64,000 nucleotides of DNA from Citrobacter enshiensis (GCF_029338175.1 NZ_CP119862.1:3752839-3816838); one strand, 5' to 3'. Numbered from the stretch's first letter, positions 35,426 to 45,326 are shown. Notes: generated by a model from the letters alone, not told the origin. Translations and numbers: made by a program.

Positions 35426-36706
35426 ATGTCTGACGCATGCCTGACCCAACATCTCGCCATCATCGCCAGCCGCTGGCCCGTGCTGGCCACAATACTTAGC
35501 CAGACGCCGCCACTGTCCTCGGCAAGCATAATGGAAGGGCATTGCGGAACCCTGCTGGTCGACGGCATCCAACTGACCAGTCGCCATGACCGGATAAGCG
35601 AAGCGCAGCAGCAGGCGAATAGCCTGCCCGTAAAGCCGCATCTCAACGTCTATGGCACTGGGCTTGGCTGTCTGCCGCGCATCCTGCTGCAACGACCCAC
35701 GTTGACACAACTCAATGTCTTCATCATGAACCGCGCGCTGTTCCTGCTGACCCTGACGCTGCTGGAAAACGAGGACTGGCTGCAAGATCCGAGAGTCTGC
35801 CTGGCATTGGCCGCCGACGAAGATGAGATTCGCCTGCCCTTCTTTGCCTTGCCTGCCGAGCTACGCCTGGCGGAAGACGCGGCAAGCGGAATACGTGACC
35901 GCCTGATCAGGGAAATTTCACTTCCCCATACCAATCGTCGTTACGAGCAACATCTCCCTGCGCTGCGACAACGGCTTGCCGACAACCGTCGCCTGCTCAA
36001 GCGGGACGGTGATGTGGCCTCGCTCTTCGCCAGCGCCACGGGCCGCCAGGCGTTAGTTATCGGCGCAGGCCCCACGCTGAAGTCGCATCTGCCCCGCTTA
36101 CAGGCACTGCAATGCCAGCCGGAACGACCGCTGCTGATTGCCGTCGACACCGCCTGCCGCGCCCTGTTTGCGCACGGCATCCAGCCGGACTGGGTGGTCT
36201 CCATCGACCACCTGATTGATGAAGAGAAACTTCCGCCCGCTGACTGCGGGCTGGTGTACTTCCCGCTGGTCCCCACCAAAACGTTAATGGCCTGGCGCGG
36301 AAAACGGCTGGCAGCCTGGTCCAGCAGCCCACTTTATCAACCGCTGCGTAAAGCGCTGCCAAAGGCGCTGCTCTATTCGGGAGGAAGCGTCATTCATCCC
36401 GCCGTCGATCTCGCGGTGCAGATGGGCTGTCGGGACGTTATCCTGCTGGGGGCAGACTTTGCCTTTCCTGGCGGAGAAACCCATACGGGCTGGGCAGTTG
36501 GTGCCCTGAACACTACGCTCGAGCAGGCAAAACACTGGGTGCTGAATGGGCATGATCAGCGCATCCGTACCAACATCAGCTTTACCGGCTATCGTATTCA
36601 GCTTGAACGCTATATTGCCGCGCACCCCGAGGTTTGCTTCTGGAACGGCAGTCGGGAAGGCGCCAGGATTGCGGATTGCCGTTATCATCCGGAGTTCACC
36701 TCATGA
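35426..36706 (+). CDS. maf: Maf-family (DUF115) flagellin glycosylation protein
   Basis: A 426-residue motility accessory factor. The central MptE-like domain shows VIGAGPTLKSHLPRL (residues ~210-225), DWVVSIDH, YSGGSVIHPAVDLA and LLGADFAFPGGETHTG. In Aeromonas and Campylobacter, Maf proteins are needed to put nonulosonic acids on flagellin before export. Here it is the natural candidate to act with the CMP-legionaminate made at 7.1-14.1 kb. AGAGAG ribosome site; stop overlaps the next gene. Confidence 0.88.
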   Translation: MSDACLTQHLAIIASRWPVLATILSQTPPLSSASIMEGHCGTLLVDGIQLTSRHDRISEAQQQANSLPVKPHLNVYGTGLGCLPRILLQRPTLTQLNVFIMNRALFLLTLTLLENEDWLQDPRVCLALAADEDEIRLPFFALPAELRLAEDAASGIRDRLIREISLPHTNRRYEQHLPALRQRLADNRRLLKRDGDVASLFASATGRQALVIGAGPTLKSHLPRLQALQCQPERPLLIAVDTACRALFAHGIQPDWVVSIDHLIDEEKLPPADCGLVYFPLVPTKTLMAWRGKRLAAWSSSPLYQPLRKALPKALLYSGGSVIHPAVDLAVQMGCRDVILLGADFAFPGGETHTGWAVGALNTTLEQAKHWVLNGHDQRIRTNISFTGYRIQLERYIAAHPEVCFWNGSREGARIADCRYHPEFTS

Positions 36707-36969
36707 CGATCGCCTCACAGCTCACGCATCTTGCGCAGCAGTTCCGCCTGGGTCTGTCTCTGGATGCGGCAATAGCGCTTCCGCCCCTGATGAAATCGTT
36801 GCTTCCTCTGCTCCCTTCGCTTTCGCCAACGGCGCAGCGCCAGTTACCGCAGATAATGTCAGCGATCCTCGCCTGTCAGGAACGCGAAGACTGGCTGGGT
36901 CTTGCCGACTGGCTGGAATATGAATTACTCCACGTGCTGTCTGACCCAGCCCCATGTCATGGCGAATGA
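36703..36969 (+). CDS. Small helical protein coupled to maf
   Basis: An 88-residue protein I do not recognise. It is rich in Leu and Ala with helical runs (LAQQFRLGL, ADWLEYELLHVL). Its ATG overlaps the maf stop (ATGA), so the two are translated together. It could be a Maf partner or a chaperone-like factor. Confidence 0.7.
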   Translation: MTIASQLTHLAQQFRLGLSLDAAIALPPLMKSLLPLLPSLSPTAQRQLPQIMSAILACQEREDWLGLADWLEYELLHVLSDPAPCHGE

Positions 36970-37006
36970 GACATTGAATATTTTTCGTAAAAAATGCGAT
37001 CATGGC

Positions 37007-37034
37007 TAAAGTCTGGCCGTAAAACGGTCGCTTA
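37007..37034 (+). promoter_or_regulatory. Candidate sigma28 promoter of flgM
   Basis: TAAAGTCT-N12-GTCGCTTA matches 7 of 8 and 5 of 8 positions of the FliA-type consensus. It lies about 85 bases before flgM. Its N12 spacing equals that of the lafA site. Confidence 0.5.
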
Positions 37035-37117
37035 TCTGTCTTAACCAGAGTGCCAGGTTGGTTCTGTCGGGGCTAACCAGCATATCGTTTCGTCAGCTTG
37101 TTCAGAGTGGCTTGATT

Positions 37118-37519
37118 ATGAACATTACATCACCAAACGGGAGCTTTCCCGAAAACTCACTGCAGAATGCCTACGCTAAACAAACGCAGGTAGCGTCGGA
37201 AATCGCGGCAAGTGAAAAAAACGTTCCTCAGCAGGTCAACGCGCCGACAAACGTCGCGAAAGATCAAAAGCTCGGAACAAAGGGACCGAATGACGCGCCG
37301 TTCACCCTGCCGCCAACAGAGTGTCCTGCCGATGTGCCGGTGAATGCCCCGGTGTCCGCAGCACTGGCCCGGGCGCTTGCCGATGAGCTACGCCAGTTTC
37401 CCGATATTGATCATGCCAAAGTGGCTGACGTCATGGAGCAGCTCAACAGCGATAAGTTCGCCGTGAGCAACGATGCCCTCGCCGACGCCATGATGAACTT
37501 CTATCAAAGTGGGAGATAA
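37118..37519 (+). CDS. flgM: Anti-sigma28 factor FlgM
   Basis: A 133-residue FlgM, longer than the usual ~97. The C-terminal sigma-binding helices are recognisable (ALADELRQFPDIDHAKVADV, residues ~96-115, to the end). It holds LafS until hook completion and is then exported. ATG 37118 fits the family start; an upstream in-frame GTG or ATG would add 20 unlike residues. Confidence 0.85.
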   Translation: MNITSPNGSFPENSLQNAYAKQTQVASEIAASEKNVPQQVNAPTNVAKDQKLGTKGPNDAPFTLPPTECPADVPVNAPVSAALARALADELRQFPDIDHAKVADVMEQLNSDKFAVSNDALADAMMNFYQSGR

Positions 37520-37525
37520 GCCGAC

Positions 37526-37957
37526 GTGAGCAACGCGACCGATCGCCTGCGCCAGTTGATTGTGGATATCAATCAGGATGTCGTCTCCTGGCAGCAGATG
37601 GAACTGTTGCTCAAGGAGCAGCACAGCAACCTGATTCGCCGCAATAATCCGGCTATCCATCACAACAATGAACAACAGGTGCAACTGTTGGATACCCTGC
37701 GTAGCCGGGCTGAACGGCGTGTGAAACTGCTGCACGCTTTCGGATTACAGGCCAGCACGAGCGATCTGCAACGGCTGGCCAACAAATTGCCTGCGGCGAT
37801 TTCAGAAAAGTTGGTAGACCAGTGGCAAACCCTGGAAACCAGCGTCGTTCGCTGCAAAAAACTCAATGACCACAATGGCCGACTGCTGGCGAATCAACAG
37901 CTGTTGATCCGTAAACTGCTCAACACGCAAGAAGATTTCTACCAACCCGCAACCTGA
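37526..37957 (+). CDS. flgN: FlgK/FlgL export chaperone FlgN
   Basis: A 143-residue helical chaperone with the FlgN pattern (MELLLKEQHSNLIRRN, LLIRKLLN). It guides FlgK and FlgL to the export gate. GTG start 6 bases after flgM. Confidence 0.85.
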   Translation: MSNATDRLRQLIVDINQDVVSWQQMELLLKEQHSNLIRRNNPAIHHNNEQQVQLLDTLRSRAERRVKLLHAFGLQASTSDLQRLANKLPAAISEKLVDQWQTLETSVVRCKKLNDHNGRLLANQQLLIRKLLNTQEDFYQPAT

Positions 37958-38262
37958 TGACGCCCGTCACTGCGACAGAGGATTTTCGCCTGTTTCTGTC
38001 GCCCCCTCCCCTGAAAAGCGTGCTTGCACGCGTTACGAAACAGCACAACCGACTTCCTGATACCGTTTACCCTTTATGAATATTGTTCAAAAATAGCGCC
38101 CTACCATAGATATGTTCAGATAAGTTCATTGGCTGGGCATCATGTCTCTCGTATGTACAGCTTCAGTTAAGTTAACTCTGCTTTAATTTCTCGTAAATTT
38201 TATTGTGATCCCGTCTCGTCACTCACGTATTTATTCGCTCATTACAGGTATTTATTCGTTCA
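37958..38262. other. Upstream region of lafK
   Basis: About 300 bases. It holds the inverted repeat GCGTGC-tt-GCACGC (38018-38031), a possible sigma70 promoter (TTGTTC near 38085 and TAGATA about 18 bases on) and the direct repeats next to the lafK start. No sigma54 site was seen, in keeping with LafK being the early regulator. Confidence 0.55.
38227..38262 (+). repeat. Tandem direct repeat abutting lafK start
   Basis: GTATTTATTCGCTCA (38227) and GTATTTATTCGTTCA (38248) differ at one base and start 21 bases apart, two helical turns. The second ends at the base before ATG. A likely protein-binding or translational control site. Confidence 0.75.
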
Positions 38263-39597
38263 ATGATCTTGCTGCTTGAATCAGATAAAGTGTGCGCAGA
38301 CGAAATTCTCACTCATCTCAGTGAAGAATATGCTCGTCGCGTAGTCTGGCAGCCAGGTTTGCTGGATATAGCCTCTCTAAGCACCACTATCCCGAGCCTG
38401 GTCATTCTGGGCCGGGGTCTGTCTCAGGTGCAGGCCCTTAGCTATATTCGCCAGTTGCATACGTTACCTATCCTGTTGATTAGCCCAATGGATCAAGCCG
38501 AATGGGCCAGCACGGCCTTAGGCAACGGCGTCAGTGATTATTTGCTCTATCCCTTTAGTCTCCAGCAACTGAATCAACAGATAACCAGCCTGCTCAATGC
38601 AAACTCGCTGCAGACCCGCGGCATGATCATGAGTTCGCCGACCTCCCGCCGTCTGTTGATGATGGCGCATCGGGTTGCTCTGGCCGAAGCGCCTGTGCTC
38701 ATCAGAGGCGAAACGGGGACGGGCAAGGAGATGTTGGCCCAATTTATCCACACTAACTCCAGCCGGAAAGAAGGCCCCTTTGTGGCCGTCAACTGCGCCG
38801 CGATTCCCGAGAACATGCTGGAAGCCATCCTGTTTGGTTACGTTAAAGGGGCGTTCACCGGCGCTTACACCGGACAAGCCGGTAAGTTTGAACTGGCCAA
38901 CAACGGCACCCTCTTTCTGGATGAGATTGCAGAGATGCCTCCCCCTCTGCAGGCGAAGCTGCTGCGCGTGTTGCAGGAGTGGGAAGTCGAACGACTGGGA
39001 AGCAACAAGGTCATTCCACTCAATGTCCGACTCATCACGGCCACCAATCAGAATCTGCGGGAAGCGGTGAGTCAGGGGCGTTTTCGCGAGGACCTTCTCT
39101 ATCGTCTGGATATTTTGCCGCTCGTCATTCCTCCCCTGCGCCAGCGCCGGGAAGAACTGGACCGATTGATCGCTCACTTCGTGCAAAAACACGGGGATCA
39201 GGCGTTTGCTCACGCCATTAAATTAAGCCCGTGCGCGCAGAAAGCCTTATTAGCGCACAACTGGCCCGGCAATATTCGGGAACTGGAGAACCGCGTACAG
39301 CGTGCGCTGGTGATGTGCCGCAGCACGGTGCTGCTCGCGGCTGATTTCGATTTACCGTCTGTTCCACCTACGCAGGAAATTATTGTTGCCGCCCCACAAA
39401 CTCAGGTTGAACTGACCCCTTCGGCCTCCCTACAGGAGAGCCGCAAACACGGTGAGTTCCAACACATTTTAGACACGCTACGCCATTGCCGCGGACACCG
39501 GAGTATGACCGCCAAAGCCCTTGGCATTACCCCCAGAGCTCTGCGCTACAAACTCGCCGAGATGCGGCAAAGAGGCATCATCACTGATGATGCGTAA
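38263..39597 (+). CDS. lafK: Sigma54-dependent lateral flagellar activator
   Basis: A 444-residue NtrC-type activator. The N-terminal receiver-like domain (1-110) lacks the phosphoacceptor Asp; ILGR stands in its place near residue 50. The AAA+ domain has Walker A GETGTGKE (149-156) and the sigma54-contact loop GAFTGA (196-201). The C-terminal HTH ends the protein. It should be master regulator of the lateral system. The ribosome site is poor and direct repeats abut the start, hinting at tight control. Confidence 0.92.
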   Translation: MILLLESDKVCADEILTHLSEEYARRVVWQPGLLDIASLSTTIPSLVILGRGLSQVQALSYIRQLHTLPILLISPMDQAEWASTALGNGVSDYLLYPFSLQQLNQQITSLLNANSLQTRGMIMSSPTSRRLLMMAHRVALAEAPVLIRGETGTGKEMLAQFIHTNSSRKEGPFVAVNCAAIPENMLEAILFGYVKGAFTGAYTGQAGKFELANNGTLFLDEIAEMPPPLQAKLLRVLQEWEVERLGSNKVIPLNVRLITATNQNLREAVSQGRFREDLLYRLDILPLVIPPLRQRREELDRLIAHFVQKHGDQAFAHAIKLSPCAQKALLAHNWPGNIRELENRVQRALVMCRSTVLLAADFDLPSVPPTQEIIVAAPQTQVELTPSASLQESRKHGEFQHILDTLRHCRGHRSMTAKALGITPRALRYKLAEMRQRGIITDDA

Positions 39598-39623
39598 CCC
39601 GTTTTTTATTATTTGGCCACACT

Positions 39624-39953
39624 ATGAACACGATTAATGACTCACAGCAGGCAATGATGCAGCGGATGACAACGATGCAAACGGCTGCCCAGCAACCGCT
39701 GTTTGCCTCCCAACAGCAAAACAACACGCAAAACACCTCCTTCGAGAGTGTCTTTCATGCGGCCCTGAATGGGGTGGACAGCCACCAGCAAAACGCAGCC
39801 AACCTGGCGACGCAAATCGAAACGGGTGCCAGCGACGACCTGACTGGCGCGATGATCGCCAGTCAGAAAGCCAGTCTCAGTTTTTCGGCCCTTACCCAGG
39901 TCCGCAACAAACTGATGACGGCCTATGACGAAGTCATGAAGATGCCTTTGTAA
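39624..39953 (+). CDS. fliE: MS-ring/rod adaptor FliE
   Basis: A 109-residue FliE homologue with FESVFHAALNGVDSHQQNA and the C-terminal SALTQVRNKLMTAYDEVM block. It joins MS ring and rod. Starts 26 bases after lafK. Confidence 0.92.
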   Translation: MNTINDSQQAMMQRMTTMQTAAQQPLFASQQQNNTQNTSFESVFHAALNGVDSHQQNAANLATQIETGASDDLTGAMIASQKASLSFSALTQVRNKLMTAYDEVMKMPL

Positions 39954-39977
39954 GGCCGGGGAAGTAGCGAGTAACGA

Positions 39978-41651
39978 ATGAGGCAAAAATTCAAAACGAT
40001 TTGGGACAATATCAGCAAGCCGCTGCCCGCAATCACCCTATTACGGAATAAAGTACCCCAGCTCATGCTATTGGGCATGTTGACCTGTCTGATAGCAGTA
40101 CTCGTCGTACTGTTTCTCTGGTCTTCCCAGGGGAATTACCGGCCCCTCTATGGTCAGCAGGAGCGCTTCGACAGTGCTCAAATCATGGCCATCCTCGATC
40201 AGGAACACATTGCTTATCGTCTGTTGGATACGACAGGACAGGTGTTGGTTGAAGAAGATAAATTATCGCAGGCGCGAATGTTGCTGGCGGCAAAAGGCGT
40301 ACAGGCCAAACTGCCGGTAGGACTGGAATCGCTGGAGAAAGAGTCAACCCTGGGCACCAGTCAGTTCGTTGAAAATGCCCGTTACCGTCGTGGGTTAGAG
40401 GGAGAGCTGGCGCGCACCATCATGAGCATGCAGGGGATTGATTTTGCCAGGGTCCATCTGGCTATCCCGGACAAAATGATCTTCCTGCGTGGCAATGAGG
40501 AGAAACCGTCGGCCTCCGTGATGCTTGAGCTTTCCGCTGCAAACTCCCGGATGGAGCCAGGGCAAGTGCTGGCTATCGTGAACCTGGTCAAAGGCAGCGT
40601 CTCCAATCTCACCACCGAAAACATCTCTGTCGTCGATCAGTATGGTCATCTGCTGACACAGGATCTCAACGATGAACTTTCCGGAACCCGGTTGACCAGC
40701 CATCAACTCGACTATCAGAAGCAAGTTGAGCGCAGTTATGAACGTCGCGTCAGCGAGATGCTGCAACCCGTGCTCGGTGCCAACAATTACAAGGTGCAGG
40801 TCACGGCACACCTGATCTTCGACAACGTGGAAGAGACCCGGGAATCCCTCGACAAGAGTCCTGTCGTACGCGAAGAACGTCTGCAAAAAGACGCCTCGCA
40901 GGGAGGCCAGTTGAGCGGGATCCCCGGCGCCCTGAGCAACCGTCCGCCGGTCACAGACCCACAGCAACAGGGCAATCAGGCACAAACGCCACCCGCCACG
41001 GCTGAGCGTCTGATTAATGAGAAAGATGAGCAGCAGCGTCGCTATGATGTGGGACGCACCATCACCCACACCAAATACCAGCAGGGGCGTCTGAATAATC
41101 TCAGTGTCTCCGTGGTACTGAATCAGACCGTGTCACCGGAAAAAGGCTGGAGCGCTGAGCAACTGACCAATATCCGGCAGATGGCGCTGGATGCGGTGGG
41201 CTTCGATCAGACGCGTGGCGACCAGCTCAGCCTGAATGTGTTTCCTTTCTCGGAAGATGGCATCAATCCTGCACTGGATAGCCAATGGTGGCAGGAGCCG
41301 GTTTTGCTGATCTACGCCCGTTATCTGGTCGCCACCATTCTCGGTCTGTGTCTCATATTCTTTGTGATCCGCAAGTTGATGCAGCACCTGATCCAACGCT
41401 CCCCGGCGAATGGCAGCGATAACGCAGAGAACGCCTCTGCCACACAAGTGACGTCCGACAAGAGAGAAAGCGAAGAGAGCGAATATTTCAGAAAACACAA
41501 CCGCAATCTGGCGTTTGATAAAGTTCGCCTGAATGAACTTCCAGACACGAATTCGCCTTTGCGGGATAAATTGGCCCACTTGCAGTTGCTGGCGGACCAC
41601 GACCCCAAACGCGTCGCCGAAGTATTAGAACAGTGGATGAATAGCAGGTGA
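39978..41651 (+). CDS. fliF: MS-ring protein FliF
   Basis: A 557-residue protein with two membrane helices (about 35-50 and 445-465) and the conserved periplasmic ring-building motifs (EGELARTIMSMQGI, ARVHLAIP). The C-terminal tail binds FliG. It nucleates the basal body. Confidence 0.95.
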   Translation: MRQKFKTIWDNISKPLPAITLLRNKVPQLMLLGMLTCLIAVLVVLFLWSSQGNYRPLYGQQERFDSAQIMAILDQEHIAYRLLDTTGQVLVEEDKLSQARMLLAAKGVQAKLPVGLESLEKESTLGTSQFVENARYRRGLEGELARTIMSMQGIDFARVHLAIPDKMIFLRGNEEKPSASVMLELSAANSRMEPGQVLAIVNLVKGSVSNLTTENISVVDQYGHLLTQDLNDELSGTRLTSHQLDYQKQVERSYERRVSEMLQPVLGANNYKVQVTAHLIFDNVEETRESLDKSPVVREERLQKDASQGGQLSGIPGALSNRPPVTDPQQQGNQAQTPPATAERLINEKDEQQRRYDVGRTITHTKYQQGRLNNLSVSVVLNQTVSPEKGWSAEQLTNIRQMALDAVGFDQTRGDQLSLNVFPFSEDGINPALDSQWWQEPVLLIYARYLVATILGLCLIFFVIRKLMQHLIQRSPANGSDNAENASATQVTSDKRESEESEYFRKHNRNLAFDKVRLNELPDTNSPLRDKLAHLQLLADHDPKRVAEVLEQWMNSR

Positions 41652-41660
41652 TTACCCGCC

Positions 41661-42695
41661 ATGAATGAAGAGTACGAGCAACAACCGCTCAAAAGTGCCG
41701 AACAGGCAGGTCTACTGCTGTTAACACTGAGCGAGCACCAGGCTGGCAACATTCTGCGCAGCCTGAGTCGGGAACATGTACAGGATATCGTCCGGGCCAT
41801 GGCAGAAGTCGGCCATGTCAAGAATCAGCACCTGGACATGGCTTTGCAGAGGATGTTCATCGACTATCGCGAACTTAGCGGCATCTCTCGTGCCTCCCGT
41901 GGCTTTCTTGAGAGAACGCTCGATGTCGCCCTTGGGCCAGAACTGGCCAAAGGGGTGATCAACGACGTTTACGGAGAACAGATTCGGGAGACCATGCATC
42001 AGTTGCAGTGGATCTCCCCCAGCCTGATCGCCGCCAATCTGCAGCATGAAATGCTGCCGTTGCAGGCAACCTTCCTCGCGTTGCTGCCGCAGGACGTCTC
42101 TGCCGAGGTGATGAAGCACCTGCCGCAAGCGCAGCACGACAGACTGATTCTGAACATGGCGAATTTGCGGGAAATTAACCAAAACATGGTGGCGGAGCTG
42201 GAGAAAATCATTCAGCAGTGCCTGACCATGGTCCAGCAAGGCGTTCAAACGTCGGTGAGCGGTGTCGAACAAGCGGCGGGCCTGATTTCCCGTTACCCAG
42301 GTAACAGCGCCAAATTGCTTGAGACCGTGCGCGAACATGACCAGGGACTGGCTGAAGAAATTGAGAACAGCATGTATCGCTTCTCCATTCTTGAGCGCCA
42401 GCCTGAGGCCACTATCGTCAGACTCTGCCAGGAAGTGGAGCCAGAGGTGTGGGCCAGAGCCTTCAAAGGGGCGTCGCCGTCCCTGCGTCAGGCCATACTG
42501 CGCTGCCTGCCGAAACGCCAGGCCAATGCAATTCAGGAACAGATGCAGGTCATGGGCGGCCTCCCCGCCAGCGTGGTCAGAGGTGCGGAAGCGGAGATCA
42601 TGGCTAAAGTGCGTGAGCTCATCGCAGACAATGAAAATGCAGAAGGCGGCGAGCCTTTCGAGTTTCGCCTCTTTGAAGAGAAGGTGTTGGAGTAA
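41661..42695 (+). CDS. fliG: Rotor switch protein FliG
   Basis: A 344-residue switch protein. The N-terminal FliF-binding domain, the middle domain and the C-terminal torque helices (FKGASPSLRQAILRCLPKRQ) are present. Torque is generated against LafT. The sequence is divergent from primary-system FliG but complete. Confidence 0.9.
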   Translation: MNEEYEQQPLKSAEQAGLLLLTLSEHQAGNILRSLSREHVQDIVRAMAEVGHVKNQHLDMALQRMFIDYRELSGISRASRGFLERTLDVALGPELAKGVINDVYGEQIRETMHQLQWISPSLIAANLQHEMLPLQATFLALLPQDVSAEVMKHLPQAQHDRLILNMANLREINQNMVAELEKIIQQCLTMVQQGVQTSVSGVEQAAGLISRYPGNSAKLLETVREHDQGLAEEIENSMYRFSILERQPEATIVRLCQEVEPEVWARAFKGASPSLRQAILRCLPKRQANAIQEQMQVMGGLPASVVRGAEAEIMAKVRELIADNENAEGGEPFEFRLFEEKVLE

Positions 42696-42698
42696 CCC

Positions 42699-43565
42699 AT
42701 GTCACAGCCTGGCAAAAAAGACGGACCCCCACGCAGTGTCCATCGCTACCATTTTCCACCGCTATCCCAGCAGGAGCCCCTGCCGGAGGAGCAACCTTAT
42801 GCCTCCCCACAACAGATCGCGGCCAAATATCAGGCCCTGATGGAAGAGGGTCGCGATGCCGGTTTTGCGCAAGGGCTGCGCCAGGGGCTGGAGCAAGGCC
42901 ATCCTCTGGGCCAGGAGCGTGGATTTCAGGTGGGCATGCAGGAAGGGCGAGAAGCCGGGAGCCAGCAAGCTTACGAAGAGAGCAAACCTAAACTGGATGA
43001 CGCGTTTCATCAGGTCGGCCAGCTCTATGATTCCCTTGAGGCCACACTGCAAGAGACGCTGACCGGGCAAAGGGAAACCCTCTGTCGCCTGATTTCACAG
43101 ATCTGCCGACAGGTACTGCGCGCCGAACTCGCGCTCAATCCGACGCAGATCCTTGGGCTTATCGAAGAGACCCTGGCGATGTTACCGAAGCCGCAGGGCG
43201 CGATTTCCATCCGCCTGGATCCAGGCACCCACACGCTGCTCAAGGCATGTGCGCCGGACGCACTGAAACACTGGGATCTGCAATCCGATCCCCTGCTTTC
43301 CGCCGGTAGCTTCCATATTCAGACGGGGCTTGCTGAAGCGGAAAGCCAACTGGATGCACGCATCGATCTGTGTGTCGATCAGTTGCGTCGTCAGTTGGTC
43401 GATACCCCAGAGCTGAACGCGTTAGAGGCGCCCGCCATCACCGCGAAAAGCCCGACGATATCCTCCACAATCACGCCGCATAACTTGCCCTGGCGCCAGG
43501 AAGAGACCTTCTCTTCCCTTTCGCTGCCCGCAGACAAGTTCAGCGACGAAGACTTAAAAGCTTAA
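42699..43565 (+). CDS. fliH: Export ATPase regulator FliH
   Basis: A 288-residue protein with the glycine-rich helical repeat region typical of FliH (GFAQGLRQGLEQGHPLGQE, about 50-75) and the C-terminal FliI-binding domain. GGAG precedes its ATG. Confidence 0.9.
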   Translation: MSQPGKKDGPPRSVHRYHFPPLSQQEPLPEEQPYASPQQIAAKYQALMEEGRDAGFAQGLRQGLEQGHPLGQERGFQVGMQEGREAGSQQAYEESKPKLDDAFHQVGQLYDSLEATLQETLTGQRETLCRLISQICRQVLRAELALNPTQILGLIEETLAMLPKPQGAISIRLDPGTHTLLKACAPDALKHWDLQSDPLLSAGSFHIQTGLAEAESQLDARIDLCVDQLRRQLVDTPELNALEAPAITAKSPTISSTITPHNLPWRQEETFSSLSLPADKFSDEDLKA

Positions 43566-43569
43566 CCCC

Positions 43570-44901
43570 ATGCGCGCCCTGAAAACGTTGCTTAATCAAC
43601 TTGAAAAGGACGAGTATCGGGTGCCTCCCGCCCGGATTTACGGGCGGCTGGTGCGCGTCACGGGCCTGCTGCTGGAGGTGACAGGGTGCCCCCTTTCTAT
43701 TGGGCAACGCGCACTCGTTGAAACCAGCAATAGCACCTGGATCGAGAGCGAAGTGGTGGGTTTTAATCAGGATCGCACCTTTCTGATGCCCGTCGAGCAA
43801 GTTACCGGCCTGTTCCCTGGCGCCCGCGTCTCACCACTGCAAGAAGACAGCGAACTGGTGGTCGGGCCCGCGCTGCTCGGCCGCATCCTGGATGGTCTGG
43901 GTCGCCCTCTGGACGGTCTCGGCCCTCTGACGGGAGAACGCATTTCTTTGCATCAACCGCCGCTGAATCCGCTCGCACGCCAGCCCATCACCACCCCTCT
44001 GGATGTCGGCGTGAAGGCCATCAACGGCATATTGCCGCTGGGTCGCGGCCAACGAATCGGACTGTTTGCGGGCAGCGGCGTGGGCAAGAGCGTGCTGCTC
44101 AGCATGATGACCCGTTATACCGATGCTGACGTGGTGGTGGTCGGTCTGATCGGGGAGCGCGGACGCGAAGTTGCCGAATTCCTGCAACATACGCTCGGGG
44201 AAGCGGGACGCCGTAAGGCGGTTGTCGTGGTCGCCCCTGCCGACGTTTCTCCCTTGCTCAGACTCAGAGCCTCCCAGGTCTGTCACCGGATTGCCGAAAG
44301 CTTTCGCGATCAGGGCAAGCACGTGCTGCTGCTGATGGACTCCCTGACCCGTTATGCCATCGCCCAGCGCGAAATCGCCCTGTCGTTGGGTGAACCGCCA
44401 GCCACCAAAGGATATCCCCCTTCTGTCTTCACCCAGTTGCCGCAACTGGTGGAACGGGCAGGCAATGGCTATCACCCGGAAGGTAGCCTCAGCGCCATCT
44501 ACACCGTGTTGGTCGAAGGGGATGACCACAACGATCCGATCGCGGACGCCGCGCGGGCGATCCTCGACGGTCACATTGTCCTGCGCCGTGATATCGCCGA
44601 ACAGGGGATTTATCCGGCCATTGATGTCGCCGCATCGGCCAGTCGCGTCATTCCGTTAATCTGCGCCACCGCCCAGGTTCAGCAAATCCAACGGTTTCGC
44701 CGCTATTACAGCCTGTATCAACAGGTGCGCGAACTGATCCCGCTGGGCGGCTATCAGGCCGGTCACGACGAGGAAATGGACAAAGCCGTGACCCTGTTCC
44801 CGCAGATGCTGGAGTATTTACAGCAGCCTGCCCAAGAGGGGGTAAACCTGCAACAGACCCAGACGTTGCTACAGGCGCTAATGGAGGAAGATAAACGATG
44901 A
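43570..44901 (+). CDS. fliI: Flagellar export ATPase FliI
   Basis: A 443-residue F1-type ATPase. Walker A GLFAGSGVGKSV and Walker B LLLMDSLTRY are intact. It powers the flagellar type III export apparatus with FliH and FliJ. Overlaps fliJ by ATGA. Confidence 0.95.
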   Translation: MRALKTLLNQLEKDEYRVPPARIYGRLVRVTGLLLEVTGCPLSIGQRALVETSNSTWIESEVVGFNQDRTFLMPVEQVTGLFPGARVSPLQEDSELVVGPALLGRILDGLGRPLDGLGPLTGERISLHQPPLNPLARQPITTPLDVGVKAINGILPLGRGQRIGLFAGSGVGKSVLLSMMTRYTDADVVVVGLIGERGREVAEFLQHTLGEAGRRKAVVVVAPADVSPLLRLRASQVCHRIAESFRDQGKHVLLLMDSLTRYAIAQREIALSLGEPPATKGYPPSVFTQLPQLVERAGNGYHPEGSLSAIYTVLVEGDDHNDPIADAARAILDGHIVLRRDIAEQGIYPAIDVAASASRVIPLICATAQVQQIQRFRRYYSLYQQVRELIPLGGYQAGHDEEMDKAVTLFPQMLEYLQQPAQEGVNLQQTQTLLQALMEEDKR

Positions 44902-45326
44902 AATCCTTGAATACATTGCACCGCCTGCAAAGCCACAAGCTGGACAATGAGAGCAAAGCGCTGACGACGCTGGAGACGCGCAACGTCGAACTCCAGCGTT
45001 CCCTCGACGTCCTCGGGCAGTATCGCCGCGAGATGTCGCGACTGCCCACCTACGGCTCGGCCTTTGCCCTGCATAACCGCAACATCATGCACCGCCAGTT
45101 GGGCGACCTCATTGATAAGCAGCACGAAGAAAAAGTCGCGCTCAAGCTCTCCATCGCGCAACAGAAGAAAGTCGTGCTGGATGCCTTCGTCGCCAGAAAA
45201 AGCAGCGAGATAATCCTCGAACGACAGCGGGTCCGGCAGTCCTTTGAAACGCAAAGGCAAGAACAAAAGATCCTGGATGAGCTGGCGCTCAACCAGGTGC
45301 GGCTCGCAGCGCGGGATAAGCGCTAA
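44898..45326 (+). CDS. fliJ: Export stalk protein FliJ
   Basis: A 142-residue highly charged coiled-coil protein in the fliI-fliJ position, with long helices throughout. It couples FliI to FlhA. Confidence 0.88.
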   Translation: MKSLNTLHRLQSHKLDNESKALTTLETRNVELQRSLDVLGQYRREMSRLPTYGSAFALHNRNIMHRQLGDLIDKQHEEKVALKLSIAQQKKVVLDAFVARKSSEIILERQRVRQSFETQRQEQKILDELALNQVRLAARDKR

